DNA from: Lentzea cavernae
GTDB taxonomy: Bacteria > Actinomycetota > Actinomycetes > Mycobacteriales > Pseudonocardiaceae
Assembly (NCBI RefSeq): GCF_014653695.1
Contig: NZ_BNAR01000029.1
Span: 23,277 to 87,276, forward strand
DNA: 64,000 nt
Direction of reading: 5' to 3'
Both the position numbers and the translations under genes were made by a program. Position 1 is the first letter of the stretch. Each line of letters begins with the position of its first letter. Positions 54,668-63,930 of this stretch are shown here, in pieces. Under the pieces are notes generated by a model. The model saw only the letters and a list, made by a program, of their open reading frames with translations, did no database searches and was not told the DNA's origin.

Positions 54668-55861
54668 TCAGACTCGGACGGCGGCCCGCCCGAAGTGCAT
54701 CAGGTCGTTCACGAGCACCAGCACGGTGTGCGGCTCGTCCACGGCGATCAGGGCGTCCTCGCGCAGGGCCACGTACTCCCGTGCGTCACCGTCCAGATCC
54801 ACGAGCACACGACCGTGATCTGCTTGCGTCACAACCACTTCATGCCCGGAACACCGATAGGTGCCGAGGAAGCGACCGTCCACCGGCTCGGGCGCGGCGG
54901 GCGGCACCGGCGGCTCGGGCCTGCGCACTCCGGCGAGGCCGCTGAAGACGTTCTCGATGACGGCGTCGAACACCTCGTCCGCCGCGCCACCGGTGGTGAG
55001 CAGGGCGACTGCGACCCCGCGCTCCGACGCGATCCGCAGGAACGACGCCAGCCCCTGGTTGCTCCCGCGGTGGCCGATCACCGGCCCTCCCGAATACCCC
55101 GGCAGCTCCCAGCCCAGGCCCCACGAGGCGCGGAACCCGAAGTCCGGCACCGGCACCTGCGGCTCCCGCATCACCGCGAACCCCGGCGTCGCCAGGTGCA
55201 TGCGCGCGAACGCGAGCAGGTCCCGCGCGCTCATCGCCAGCGCCGACCCGGCGGGCCAGTCGGACTCGGGCCCCGGATCGGTCACCGGGCGTCCGTCCAC
55301 ATGTCCCGCCGCGGCGTGCCGCGCCTCCGCGTAAGTCGTCGCGACGGTCAGACCCAGCGGTGTGGCGAGCCGTTCCTGGATGACGGTGTTGAAAGGCTTG
55401 CCCCGCAACACTTCCACGATGCGGCCGAGCACCGCGTAGCCGCTGTTGCAATAGGACCACACCGCACCCGGCGGACTGACCTGCTCGGCTTCCGCCAGCC
55501 GCGCCACGAACTTCTCCACGGCGTCGTCGCCCGCCCCGGTGTCGTGGAAGAGATCCCCGTCGATGCCCGACGTGTGGGTCAGCAACTGCCGCGCCGTGAC
55601 CACCGGCCGGAAGCCCGGCAGGACCTCGCACACCGGCCGGTCGAGGTCGAGCCGACCCTCGTTCACCAACTCCTGCACGAGGGTCGCCGTCCACACCTTC
55701 GTGATCGACGCGATCTGGAACAGCGAGTCCACCGTCACCGGCGCGCGCGTGTCCGCGTTCAGCACGCCCGCCGCCACGTCGGTGATCTCGCCCTCGGCCA
55801 GCACCGCGAGCTGGGCGCCCACGACACCGTGTTCCTCGATCAGCTCCTCGAGCTCGATCAC
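54668..55861 (-). CDS. serine hydrolase, beta-lactamase/class C fold (paralogue)
   Basis: 397 residues with SITKVWT, SYCNSG and VIGHRGSNQG at the same places as the neighbouring copy, then a shorter C-terminal beta domain (FLGTYRCSGHEVVV). Long identical stretches such as KVWTATLVQELVNEG show recent tandem duplication. GTG at 55861 with GGGGGGAAC upstream. Genes run in the same direction, 18 bases apart. The RBBP9-like hydrolase precedes it by 20 bases, making a three-gene operon. Confidence 0.9.
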   Translation of the reverse strand: MIELEELIEEHGVVGAQLAVLAEGEITDVAAGVLNADTRAPVTVDSLFQIASITKVWTATLVQELVNEGRLDLDRPVCEVLPGFRPVVTARQLLTHTSGIDGDLFHDTGAGDDAVEKFVARLAEAEQVSPPGAVWSYCNSGYAVLGRIVEVLRGKPFNTVIQERLATPLGLTVATTYAEARHAAAGHVDGRPVTDPGPESDWPAGSALAMSARDLLAFARMHLATPGFAVMREPQVPVPDFGFRASWGLGWELPGYSGGPVIGHRGSNQGLASFLRIASERGVAVALLTTGGAADEVFDAVIENVFSGLAGVRRPEPPVPPAAPEPVDGRFLGTYRCSGHEVVVTQADHGRVLVDLDGDAREYVALREDALIAVDEPHTVLVLVNDLMHFGRAAVRV

Positions 55862-55881
55862 GTTCCCCCCAGAAGTGACGT

Positions 55882-56460
55882 CTAGCGAGGCGAGAGCGGC
55901 ACCGTCTTCGACCGCACCCACTTGAGCACCGCGGGCCACTCGCCATAACCCGCGTCGATGTTGATGTGCCCGGCCCCCGGCACCACGTCGATCTCGATCC
56001 GCAACGCCTCCGCGAGCTGCTTGGCGGCCTGCATCGAGCAGTGCGGATCCCCCTCGCCCGCGACCAGTCGGGTCTCGGTGGCGGCCCGGCGCAGCCCGGC
56101 CGGGTCGAGCGGAGCCGGGAAGAACGACTTGATGGCCGGCTCCGGGTGGTCCAGCTCCGGCGGCGCGACCAGCAACACCCGGTCGACGTGCGCGATGTTC
56201 TCGCGCGCCGCGTGGTGCAGCCACAGGTAGCACCCGAGCGAGTGCGCGACGACGACCCGTTCGCGGTCCTTCGGCAGCGCTTCGAGGTGGGTGTCGAGCT
56301 CGGCCAGCCAGGTGTCGCGGTCCGGCGCCTCGGGGCTGCTGAAGTGCGGCAGGTCGGCGAGGCCACCGTGCTCGGACACGGTCTGGGCCAGCCAGCGCTG
56401 CCAGTGGCCGGGACCGGAGCCGGTGTAGCCGTGGAGCAGGAGCACGTGGGGCAGCGACAT
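55882..56460 (-). CDS. RBBP9/YdeN-type alpha/beta hydrolase
   Basis: 192 residues: HVLLLHGYTGSGPGHWQRWL at the start, nucleophile elbow AHSLGCY, Asp in GEGDPHCS and the catalytic His in VPGAGHINIDAGYG. This is the small serine-hydrolase family of RBBP9 and YdeN. ATG at 56460. It heads an operon with the two serine hydrolases. Confidence 0.93.
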   Translation of the reverse strand: MSLPHVLLLHGYTGSGPGHWQRWLAQTVSEHGGLADLPHFSSPEAPDRDTWLAELDTHLEALPKDRERVVVAHSLGCYLWLHHAARENIAHVDRVLLVAPPELDHPEPAIKSFFPAPLDPAGLRRAATETRLVAGEGDPHCSMQAAKQLAEALRIEIDVVPGAGHINIDAGYGEWPAVLKWVRSKTVPLSPR

Positions 56461-56577
56461 GCCTCCACCCTAGTGGCGACGCCCAGCACATCGGCTGGAC
56501 ACTCCCGCACCCGGCAGAACACCCCGTTCGCGCGCCTCCCCGCCGCCAGGACGCCCCAGCGGAGCGGCCTACGTCAG

Positions 56578-56704
56578 ACAGCACATCCCGGCCGCACGAC
56601 TCACACCCGACAACACATCCCGGCCGCACGACTCACACCCGACAACACCTCCCGGCCGAGCCACCCGTACCCCGGCAACATTCCGGCTGAGCCATCCACA
56701 CCTG
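56578..56704. repeat. four-unit 32-base tandem repeat
   Basis: Units at 56578-56609, 56610-56641, 56642-56674 and 56675-56704. The first two are identical at 31 of 32 bases (ACA(G/A)CACATCCCGGCCGC...). The last two decay. There are no spacers between units, so it is a minisatellite rather than a CRISPR. Confidence 0.85.
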
Positions 56705-56822
56705 GCAGGCCGCTCGACGGACCAGAGACTCGCGCTGCACGGTCTGCACCCCCAGCGGCGCCTCGGATGGGCCACGGACTCCCCCGCCAACGATCTGCGC
56801 CGCGCCCACCGCGACCCCGGAA

Positions 56823-56864
56823 AGCGCGAAGGGCGCCCGGCCGGAGCCGGGCGCCCTTCGCGCT
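56823..56864 (-). terminator. 19-base-pair terminator after clpX
   Basis: AGCGCGAAGGGCGCCCGGC, loop CGGA, and a perfect complementary arm ending at 56864. It lies 13 bases beyond the clpX stop on the minus strand. No U tract, but the stem is exceptionally stable, as in many actinobacterial terminators. Confidence 0.8.
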
Positions 56865-56876
56865 GAACGATCGAAC

Positions 56877-58157
<1,281 letters not shown>

Positions 58158-58485
58158 GACCGCTGACCTATGTCCCCTCCGGCGCACACCTGCTGTAGTG
58201 CGCCTGCTGACTTGCTGTGGCAGTCCCACTGGCTGTGGGTGCGAAGCCCGTTCTCCTGACGGTACCTGGCCGACCCCGTTTCCGGGGAGGACCCGCGTGC
58301 CCCCGACGCGCCGATCAGGCCAGATGACCGGTCACACCGGCGTGTCGGGTGGGCAGGCGATGTCCAGCGGCCGGGTGTCCCAGCCCCTGGACACGTGCCG
58401 GGGGTCTGGGGTGTCCCCAGTCGAACACGAGACGGTAGGTGGGGCGAGCGCTCTTCGCGAGCACACCTCGCCCCTCCACCGGCCC
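58158..58485 (-). other. 328-base gap between clpP2 and clpX
   Basis: It holds the clpP2 terminator (58441-58474) and several short hairpins (for instance TGTCC/GGACA near 58376-58395), and presumably the clpX promoter. I see no gene or recognised RNA. Confidence 0.5.
58441..58474 (-). terminator. terminator after clpP2
   Basis: On the minus strand GGGGCGAG (58474-58467) pairs with CTCGCCCC (58448-58441), with an inner GCTC/GAGC stem. It lies just beyond the clpP2 stop. Confidence 0.6.
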
Positions 58486-59115
58486 TCAGGACTTGGCGGA
58501 AAGCTTGCGGTAGGGCAGCACCGTGTCGACGATGCCGTACTCCCTGGCCTCGTCGGCCGTCAGGATGCGGTCGCGCTCGATGCTCTCGCGAACCTCCTCC
58601 GCCGTCCGGTTGGTGTGCCGCGCGAGGGTGGTCTCCATCAGGCGGCGCACGCGCTGGATCTCGTTCGACTGGATCTCCAGGTCGGACACCTGACCGTACG
58701 CGCCCTCCATGGAGGGCTGGTGGATCAGGATTCGCGCGTTGGGCAGCGCGTGGCGCTTGCCCGGGGTGCCGGCGGCCAGCAGCACCGCGGCGGCCGACGC
58801 GGCCTGGCCGAGGCAGTACGTCTGGATGTCCGGGCGGACGAACTGCATGGTGTCGTAGATGGCCATCAGCGAGGTGAACGAGCCACCCGGCGAGTTGATG
58901 TACATCAGGATGTCGCGGTCCGGGTCCTCGGACTCGAGGACCAGCAGCTGCGCCATGACGTCGTTCGCCGAAGCGTCGTCAACCTGCACGCCGAGGAAGA
59001 TGATGCGCTCCTCGAAGAGCTTGTTGTACGGGTTCGACTCCTTCATGCCATAGCTGGTGCGCTCGACGAACGACGGCAGCACGTACCGCGACTGCGGCAT
59101 GTGGAACTGGCTCAC
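58486..59115 (-). CDS. clpP2: ATP-dependent Clp protease proteolytic subunit 2
   Basis: 209 residues. Serine protease with nucleophile Ser in GQAASAAA, His in ILIHQPSMEG and Asp near DRILTADEAREYG. A short N-terminal propeptide (ending before SNPYNKLFEERIIFLG) is typical of the second actinobacterial ClpP, which forms a mixed tetradecamer with ClpP1. GTG at 59115 with AGGAG upstream; 20 bases from clpP1, so one operon. Confidence 0.97.
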   Translation of the reverse strand: MSQFHMPQSRYVLPSFVERTSYGMKESNPYNKLFEERIIFLGVQVDDASANDVMAQLLVLESEDPDRDILMYINSPGGSFTSLMAIYDTMQFVRPDIQTYCLGQAASAAAVLLAAGTPGKRHALPNARILIHQPSMEGAYGQVSDLEIQSNEIQRVRRLMETTLARHTNRTAEEVRESIERDRILTADEAREYGIVDTVLPYRKLSAKS

Positions 59116-59135
59116 TTGAGGTCTCCTAGCTGACG

Positions 59136-59753
59136 TCAGTTGTTCGAGTCGCCCACGGGCTGGGCCCTGGTGACGACCTTGTCGACGAAGCCGTACTCGA
59201 GCGCTTCCTGCGCCGTGAACCAGCGGTCGCGGTCGGAGTCACGGGTGATGGTCTCGAGCGACTGGCCGGTGTGCTCGGCGATGAGCTCGGCCATCTCGCG
59301 CTTGGTGCGCGTCAGCATGTCCGCCTGGATCGCGATGTCCGCGGCCGTGCCGCCGACACCGGCCGAGGGCTGGTGCATGAGGATCCGCGCGTGCGGGAGC
59401 GCGTGGCGCTTGCCGGGCGCGCCCGCCGAGAGCAGGAACTGCCCCATCGAGGCCGCGAGGCCCATCGCGTACGTGGCCACGTCCGGCTGGATCAGCTGCA
59501 TCGTGTCGAAGATGGCCATGCCCGCCGTGACGGAACCACCCGGCGAGTTGATGTAGAGCGTGATGTCCTTCTCGGGGTCCTCAGCGGCGAGGAGCAGCAG
59601 CTGAGCGGTGATCTGGTTGGCGATGCCCTCTTCGACCTGTGATCCCAGGACGATGATCCGCTCGCGGAGCAGCCGCTCGTACACCGAGTCGTTGAGGTTC
59701 ATCCCGGCGGTGGCCGACCGCATCTCGGGGGTCGGGAAGGAGTGCTGCGTCAC
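59136..59753 (-). CDS. clpP1: ATP-dependent Clp protease proteolytic subunit 1
   Basis: 205 residues with Ser in GLAASMGQF, His in LMHQPSAGVGG and Asp in the DRDRWFTAQEALEYG region; a complete catalytic triad. It is the first gene of clpP1-clpP2. Regulation by ClgR is known in relatives, but I could not find a convincing ClgR box in the upstream gap. Confidence 0.97.
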   Translation of the reverse strand: MTQHSFPTPEMRSATAGMNLNDSVYERLLRERIIVLGSQVEEGIANQITAQLLLLAAEDPEKDITLYINSPGGSVTAGMAIFDTMQLIQPDVATYAMGLAASMGQFLLSAGAPGKRHALPHARILMHQPSAGVGGTAADIAIQADMLTRTKREMAELIAEHTGQSLETITRDSDRDRWFTAQEALEYGFVDKVVTRAQPVGDSNN

Positions 59754-59822
59754 GTCTGCCTGCCTAACTCCAGGTGGAACGAATCTGGAATCGAAAACTC
59801 TCTGCGATCGACCTTAACGAAG

Positions 59823-59854
59823 GCGGGCGGCGTCAGATGCCCGACACCGCCCGC
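59823..59854 (-). terminator. terminator after tig
   Basis: GCGGGCGG (59823-59830) and CCGCCCGC (59847-59854) flank 16 bases with an extra GTC/GAC pairing. On the minus strand it is followed by CTTCGTTAAGG. It lies between the tig stop and clpP1, so the two genes are separate units. Confidence 0.65.
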
Positions 59855-59917
59855 GTTCGCTATCAGCTGTATTTCCGGAGCTCGCCCGCTCGCGGGGAAG
59901 GGCGAGTGATCCGGTCG

Positions 59918-61264
59918 CTACTCCTGGCCGTCCTCATCGGACTTGGTCTCGCCGAAGAGCTCGTCGAGGTCGAGCTTCTGCCCGCTCGTGTCGGACACCT
60001 CGGCCTGGCGCACGACGCTCGCGAGCGCCTTGCCCCGGCGGACGTCGGCGAAGATCGCGCCGAGCTGGCCGGACTGCTGCGCGCGCTTGACGTACTCGTC
60101 CGGCGAGATGCCGAAGCGCTGGGCCTGGTAGATGATCCGCTCGGTCAGCTCGCCGTCGGACACCGTGACCTGCTCGGCGTCGGCGATCGAGTCGAGCACC
60201 AGCTGCGTCTTGACGGCCTGCTCGGCGGCCTTGCGCAGCTCGGCGTCGAACTCCTCCTCCGACTGGCCCTGCTCCTGCAGCCACGCGGCGAACTTCGCGT
60301 CGTCGTGGTCGAAGGCGTGCACGGCGTCGTGCTTGCGGGCGTCGATCTCGCCCTGGACGATGCCCTCGGGCAGCGGGACCTCGGTGGTCTCCAGCAGCGC
60401 CTCGAGGACCTTGTCGCGCGCCTGCACGCCCTGCTGCATCTTCTTGACGCGGCCCAGGCGGGTCTGCAGGTCGGCCTTGAGCTCCTCGAGCGTGTCGAAC
60501 TCGCTGGCGAGCTGCGCGAACTCGTCGTCGAGCTCGGGGAGCTGGCGCTCCTTGACGCTGCTCAGCACGACGGTGACGTCGGCCTCGCGGCCCTCGTGCT
60601 CACCGGCGACGAGCGTCGTGGTGAAGGTCTTGGTCTCGCCCTCGGAGGCGCCGACGAGCGCCTCGTCGATGCCCTCGACGAGCTGGCCGGAGCCGACCTC
60701 GTAGGACAGGCCGCTGGTGCGCGCCTCCTCGACCTCTTCGCCGTCGACGGTGGCGGACAGGTCGACGATGACGAAGTCACCGGTCTCGACCGGGCGGGAG
60801 ACGCCGGTCAGCGTGCCGAAGCGGGCGCGCAGCTCGTCGAGCTGGGTGGTCACGTCCTCGTCGGTGACCTCCTGCTCGTCGACGGTCACGGCGAGCTCGC
60901 CGAACGCGGGCACGGTGATGTCGGGGCGGACGTCGACCTCGGCGGTGAACTCGAGCGTCTGGCCGTCCTCGATCTTGGTGACCTCGAAGTCCGGACGGCC
61001 GAGCGTGCGCACCTCACCCGCGTTGACCGCTTCCAGGTACTTGGCCGGGATGGCCTCCTGGATGACCTCGTCCAGCACCGGGGCGCGGCCGATGCGGTTC
61101 TCCAGGACCTTGGCGGGGGCCTTGCCCGGACGGAAGCCGGGGATGCGGACCTGCTTCGCGAGCTTCCGGTACGCCTGGTCGAAGTTCGACTTGAGCTCGT
61201 CGAACGGCACCTCGACGTTGATCCGGACCCTCGTCGGGCTCAGGTGCTCGACGGTGCTCTTCAA
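59918..61264 (-). CDS. tig: trigger factor
   Basis: Ribosome-associated chaperone and peptidyl-prolyl isomerase of 448 residues. N-terminal ribosome-binding domain with the signature GFRPGKAP, a central FKBP domain (about 155-240), a C-terminal helical chaperone domain and an acidic tail. The start is TTG at 61264 (LKSTVEHLSPTRVRINVEV) with GAGGAG seven bases upstream; the longer frame from 61315 has no support. It has its own promoter and terminator. Confidence 0.96.
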   Translation of the reverse strand: MKSTVEHLSPTRVRINVEVPFDELKSNFDQAYRKLAKQVRIPGFRPGKAPAKVLENRIGRAPVLDEVIQEAIPAKYLEAVNAGEVRTLGRPDFEVTKIEDGQTLEFTAEVDVRPDITVPAFGELAVTVDEQEVTDEDVTTQLDELRARFGTLTGVSRPVETGDFVIVDLSATVDGEEVEEARTSGLSYEVGSGQLVEGIDEALVGASEGETKTFTTTLVAGEHEGREADVTVVLSSVKERQLPELDDEFAQLASEFDTLEELKADLQTRLGRVKKMQQGVQARDKVLEALLETTEVPLPEGIVQGEIDARKHDAVHAFDHDDAKFAAWLQEQGQSEEEFDAELRKAAEQAVKTQLVLDSIADAEQVTVSDGELTERIIYQAQRFGISPDEYVKRAQQSGQLGAIFADVRRGKALASVVRQAEVSDTSGQKLDLDELFGETKSDEDGQE

Positions 61265-61338
61265 CGTGGACTCCTCGATACGAACAAGAACGTGCAAGAC
61301 AGCCGGTACCACCACTGCGGGCGCCCGGATTCCCAGCG

Positions 61339-61344
61339 AGTCTA
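61339..61344 (-). promoter_or_regulatory. possible -10 element for tig
   Basis: TAGACT on the minus strand, about 75 bases before the tig start. A weak GTCACG sits about 16 bases upstream as a -35. It fits a housekeeping promoter only loosely. Confidence 0.3.
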
Positions 61345-61479
61345 GGCGAGACCCGCACCGTGACCGCCGCCACCCCGCTTTCGGCCGGTGACACGGCTCT
61401 CCGCGCAGCGATAGCGTGCCGTCAGCGGCCGTTCCCGGCCGCTACTGGGGCTTCGAGAACGTGATCCTGGGGGACACGC

Positions 61480-62199
61480 ATGTCCAAGACTTCCACGCGC
61501 CTGCTCGCGGTCTGCGCGACCGCCGCCGCGGTGCTCGCCACGTCCGTCCCGGCAACCGCCGCCACGCCACCGGAGGCCACTGCCGCCGCCTACGTCTTCG
61601 TCAACGGCACGACCTCCGAGGCGCTGGTCGCGGAGAACCTCAACCTCACCGCGCCCCACCTCTCGTCGGGGTACACCGAGGCCCACCGGGGCTGGGACGT
61701 CCGCCTGTCCGACGAGGCCTACAACGCCGGGCTGCCCAGGCAGGACTTCAGGGCCGAGGCGGCCCACCGCGAGACGAACGCGAGCGCGATCGCCGGCGGC
61801 TTCGTCTCCCTGGTCGACCGCGAGGTCCGCGACGTCCCGTTCGCGGTGGTGAAGCTCGGCAACCGCTACTACTCCTGCTCGGTCGGCCAGCCGTTCTACA
61901 CCAGGGACACCGAGAAGCCGCGCCTGTGGATGCGTCAGGCCGACGGCGAACTGCACGAGATCAAGGGCGTCCTGGAGAGCTGGACCAGCGCCATGCACGT
62001 GAACAGCACCAACAGCCCCCGCATCCCCACCACCGTGCGGGTCAACCGCTTCACCACCACCGCCGAACTGGCCGCCTACCCGCAGTTCGCCAAGTACGCC
62101 GACCGCACCGAGGCGGGCGGTGGCGGCTACGAGCTGGCGATCACCCAGCACGACACGACCTACCGCATCCTCGTGGGCGCCGCGGCGGCCTCCTGCTAA
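61480..62199 (+). CDS. secreted protein of unknown function
   Basis: 239 residues with a signal peptide (STRLLAVCATAAAVLATSVPATAA, cleavage near residue 28). The mature part is a mixed alpha/beta domain with two Cys (YYSCSVGQ and the last residue) that could form a disulfide. No family recognised. ATG at 61480 with GGGGGA upstream. It is monocistronic, ending at a textbook terminator. Confidence 0.8.
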   Translation: MSKTSTRLLAVCATAAAVLATSVPATAATPPEATAAAYVFVNGTTSEALVAENLNLTAPHLSSGYTEAHRGWDVRLSDEAYNAGLPRQDFRAEAAHRETNASAIAGGFVSLVDREVRDVPFAVVKLGNRYYSCSVGQPFYTRDTEKPRLWMRQADGELHEIKGVLESWTSAMHVNSTNSPRIPTTVRVNRFTTTAELAAYPQFAKYADRTEAGGGGYELAITQHDTTYRILVGAAAASC

Positions 62200-62217
62200 C
62201 ACTTCTCGTCACTTCCG

Positions 62218-62253
62218 GCGCCGCCGTCCACATCCGGACGGCGGCGCTTTTTT
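62218..62253 (+). terminator. rho-independent terminator after secreted protein
   Basis: GCGCCGCCGTCC (62218-62229) pairs with GGACGGCGGCGC (62236-62247) and is followed by six T. Strong, classic form. Confidence 0.9.
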
Positions 62254-62268
62254 GTTCGCCTGACGAAC
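62254..62268. promoter_or_regulatory. short inverted repeat upstream of LysR gene
   Basis: GTTCG (62254-62258) and CGAAC (62264-62268) around five bases, in the AT-richer 295-base gap before the LysR gene. It has the loose form of a LysR-type box; autoregulation would be usual. Confidence 0.3.
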
Positions 62269-62494
62269 GACTTAACAGATACGAGTCGCCCCGCTACGGC
62301 CCGTCAAAACGCTCGTCTCAATTTCACTCGTTCGGCGGAAACAGCCATTCCCGACCGATCAAGATGACTCCGTTAGCACTAATCGGGCCCACGCGGCCGA
62401 CAGGTAGCGTTACTGCTCCCGCACCATCCGTAACAGGACCACGGGAACGAACGAGAAAAAGACGTCGCACCGTTTTACCCCGAGGATCCGCCTG

Positions 62495-63394
62495 ATGGAG
62501 ACACGCCAGCTTCTCGCGTTCACGACCGTGGTTCAGACAGGGAGCTTCACCAAGGCCGCAGCCACGCTCAACTGCTCGCAGCCGACCATCACCACCCGCA
62601 TCAAGGCCCTGGAGGAGGCCCTGGGGGTCGTCCTTTTCCGACGCCTCCCCAGAGGTATCCAGATGACGTCCGCGGGCGTGGAACTACTCCCGTTCGCACG
62701 AAACATCATCAACCTCACCGAAAAGGCCCGAAAAGCCATCACGATGAACGGCGAGCCGCACGGCAAACTCGTCATCGGTTCCGCACAGAGCCTGACCGAC
62801 TACCGTCTGCTACCGCTCATCGAATACATGTGCTGGCGCTACCCGTCGGTCCAACTCTCACTGCACTCCCGCAACGCGCTGAACAACCTGAACTCGGTTC
62901 GGGACGGCCAACTGGACTGCGCCTTCTTCATCGGCGCGATCGAACCGCGCGAGGGCCTGGAAACAACGGTCCTCTGCCCCGAACCCCTCGTCATGGTCGC
63001 GGGCCCGAACCACATGCTGACCCAACGCCAGTCCCTGGCCGAGGACGACCTCACGAGCAGCACCCTCATCCGAGCCGAGAACGGCGCCTCGTACCACGAA
63101 CTCTTCGAACACTCCCTCGGCTACGACGACACCCGCGCCCCGGTCCTGGAACTGGACTCCGTGGACGCCGCCAAACGAGCAGTGGCCTCAGGCCTCGGCA
63201 TCGCCCTGATGCCCGAGGTGACCGTGTCCTCAGAACTGGCCGACGGCAGGTTGGTCCGCTTGCCCTGGTCCCCGACGTTCCGCGTCTACACGCAGTTCGG
63301 CTGGCGCCAGGACAACTCGACGAACCCGGCGGTGACGGCCCTGGTGTCGGCGGCGGCGCAGGTGGTGAGCGACCAGGTCGCCTCTCTGACCTGA
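62495..63394 (+). CDS. LysR family transcriptional regulator
   Basis: 299 residues. The N-terminal helix-turn-helix METRQLLAFTTVVQTGSFTK then AAATLNCSQPTITTRIKALEE is typical, followed by a periplasmic-binding-protein-like effector domain (LVIGSAQSLTDYRLLPLI). ATG at 62495 with GAGGA eight bases upstream. No divergent target gene is adjacent, since the preceding gene is separately terminated. Its target is unknown. Arg codons here are CGA-rich compared with neighbours, a mild sign of different origin. Confidence 0.92.
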   Translation: METRQLLAFTTVVQTGSFTKAAATLNCSQPTITTRIKALEEALGVVLFRRLPRGIQMTSAGVELLPFARNIINLTEKARKAITMNGEPHGKLVIGSAQSLTDYRLLPLIEYMCWRYPSVQLSLHSRNALNNLNSVRDGQLDCAFFIGAIEPREGLETTVLCPEPLVMVAGPNHMLTQRQSLAEDDLTSSTLIRAENGASYHELFEHSLGYDDTRAPVLELDSVDAAKRAVASGLGIALMPEVTVSSELADGRLVRLPWSPTFRVYTQFGWRQDNSTNPAVTALVSAAAQVVSDQVASLT

Positions 63395-63400
63395 CTCCCA

Positions 63401-63476
63401 GCGCGTGCTCGCGCAGGCGTCCCCTTGGGCTCAGGGTCCCCCGCGTCCCAACCTAGCGGTGGGGTCTGACAGTCCC
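63401..63476. repeat. 76-base direct repeat, copy A
   Basis: It aligns without gaps to 63828-63903, agreeing at about 59 of 76 positions by eye. The shared middle includes CCCCCGCG(T/A)CCCAAC and the end GTCTGACA(G/C)TCCC. Confidence 0.7.
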
Positions 63477-63533
63477 GCTGGGGTGAAGCGGGCGCCCCGG
63501 TGCCGGAATTGGGGCGAGACGGGACCGGCCAAG

Positions 63534-63800
63534 CGAGGCGGGGCCGGAGCACGCGAGGCGGGGCCGACGAGGCGGGGCGGTGCAGAGCGCGGGCGGTACC
63601 GGGCAGGCGAGACGGGCACCGTCTGGCCCAGGTGGGCCAGGGCCGGGCATGGTGTCGCCTGCCCAAACGGGGCGGCGCCCAGGCAGGCAAGGCCGAGCCT
63701 GGTGATGCCGCGTCAGGCACGGTGATGCCGGGCCGAGCGTGGTGATGCAGGCCAGGCAGCGCGGTGCGGGACCAGATGTGGTGATGCCCGGCCAGGCGGG
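63534..63800. repeat. decayed tandem array with a 20-base period
   Basis: CGAGGCGGGGC recurs at 63534, 63554 and 63568. GGTGATGC recurs at 63701, 63721, 63741 and 63780. Most spacings are 20 bases or multiples. Confidence 0.6.
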
Positions 63801-63827
63801 GTCGGCCGGGCGAGCGAGCATGCCGTC

Positions 63828-63903
63828 GCGCATGCTCACGCAGGCGTCCCCCCGCGATCAGGACCCCCCGCGACCCAACATAGTGACCATGTCTGACACT
63901 CCC
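63828..63903. repeat. 76-base direct repeat, copy B
   Basis: Partner of copy A, 427 bases away. It ends with ATGTCTGACACTCCC and is followed after 27 bases by another copy of the dispersed GACGCCGAAGGCGAGC motif. Confidence 0.7.
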
Positions 63904-63930
63904 ACGAGCTTGAGGGAATGCCAGATCTCA

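Larger units (their letters stand above)
56461..56876. other. 416-base gene-free stretch with tandem repeats
   Basis: It contains a decayed 32-base tandem array (listed) and the clpX terminator. Related fragments (CCAGCACATC..., GGCAGAACACC) begin near 56485, so the array was once longer. No gene is supported. Confidence 0.6.

Noticed and set aside
56578..56704. Possible CRISPR array
   Set aside because: Units abut with no spacers, decay progressively, and no cas gene is in the window.
59754..59917. ClgR-type operator before clpP1
   Set aside because: GTTCGCTATCAGCTG only partly resembles the known ClgR motif and lacks the second half site, so it was not called.
63405..63725. Open frames at the right end as genes
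   Set aside because: They are Arg/Gly/Pro-rich on both strands, arise from the 20-base repeat period, and have no ribosome-binding sites or family similarity.
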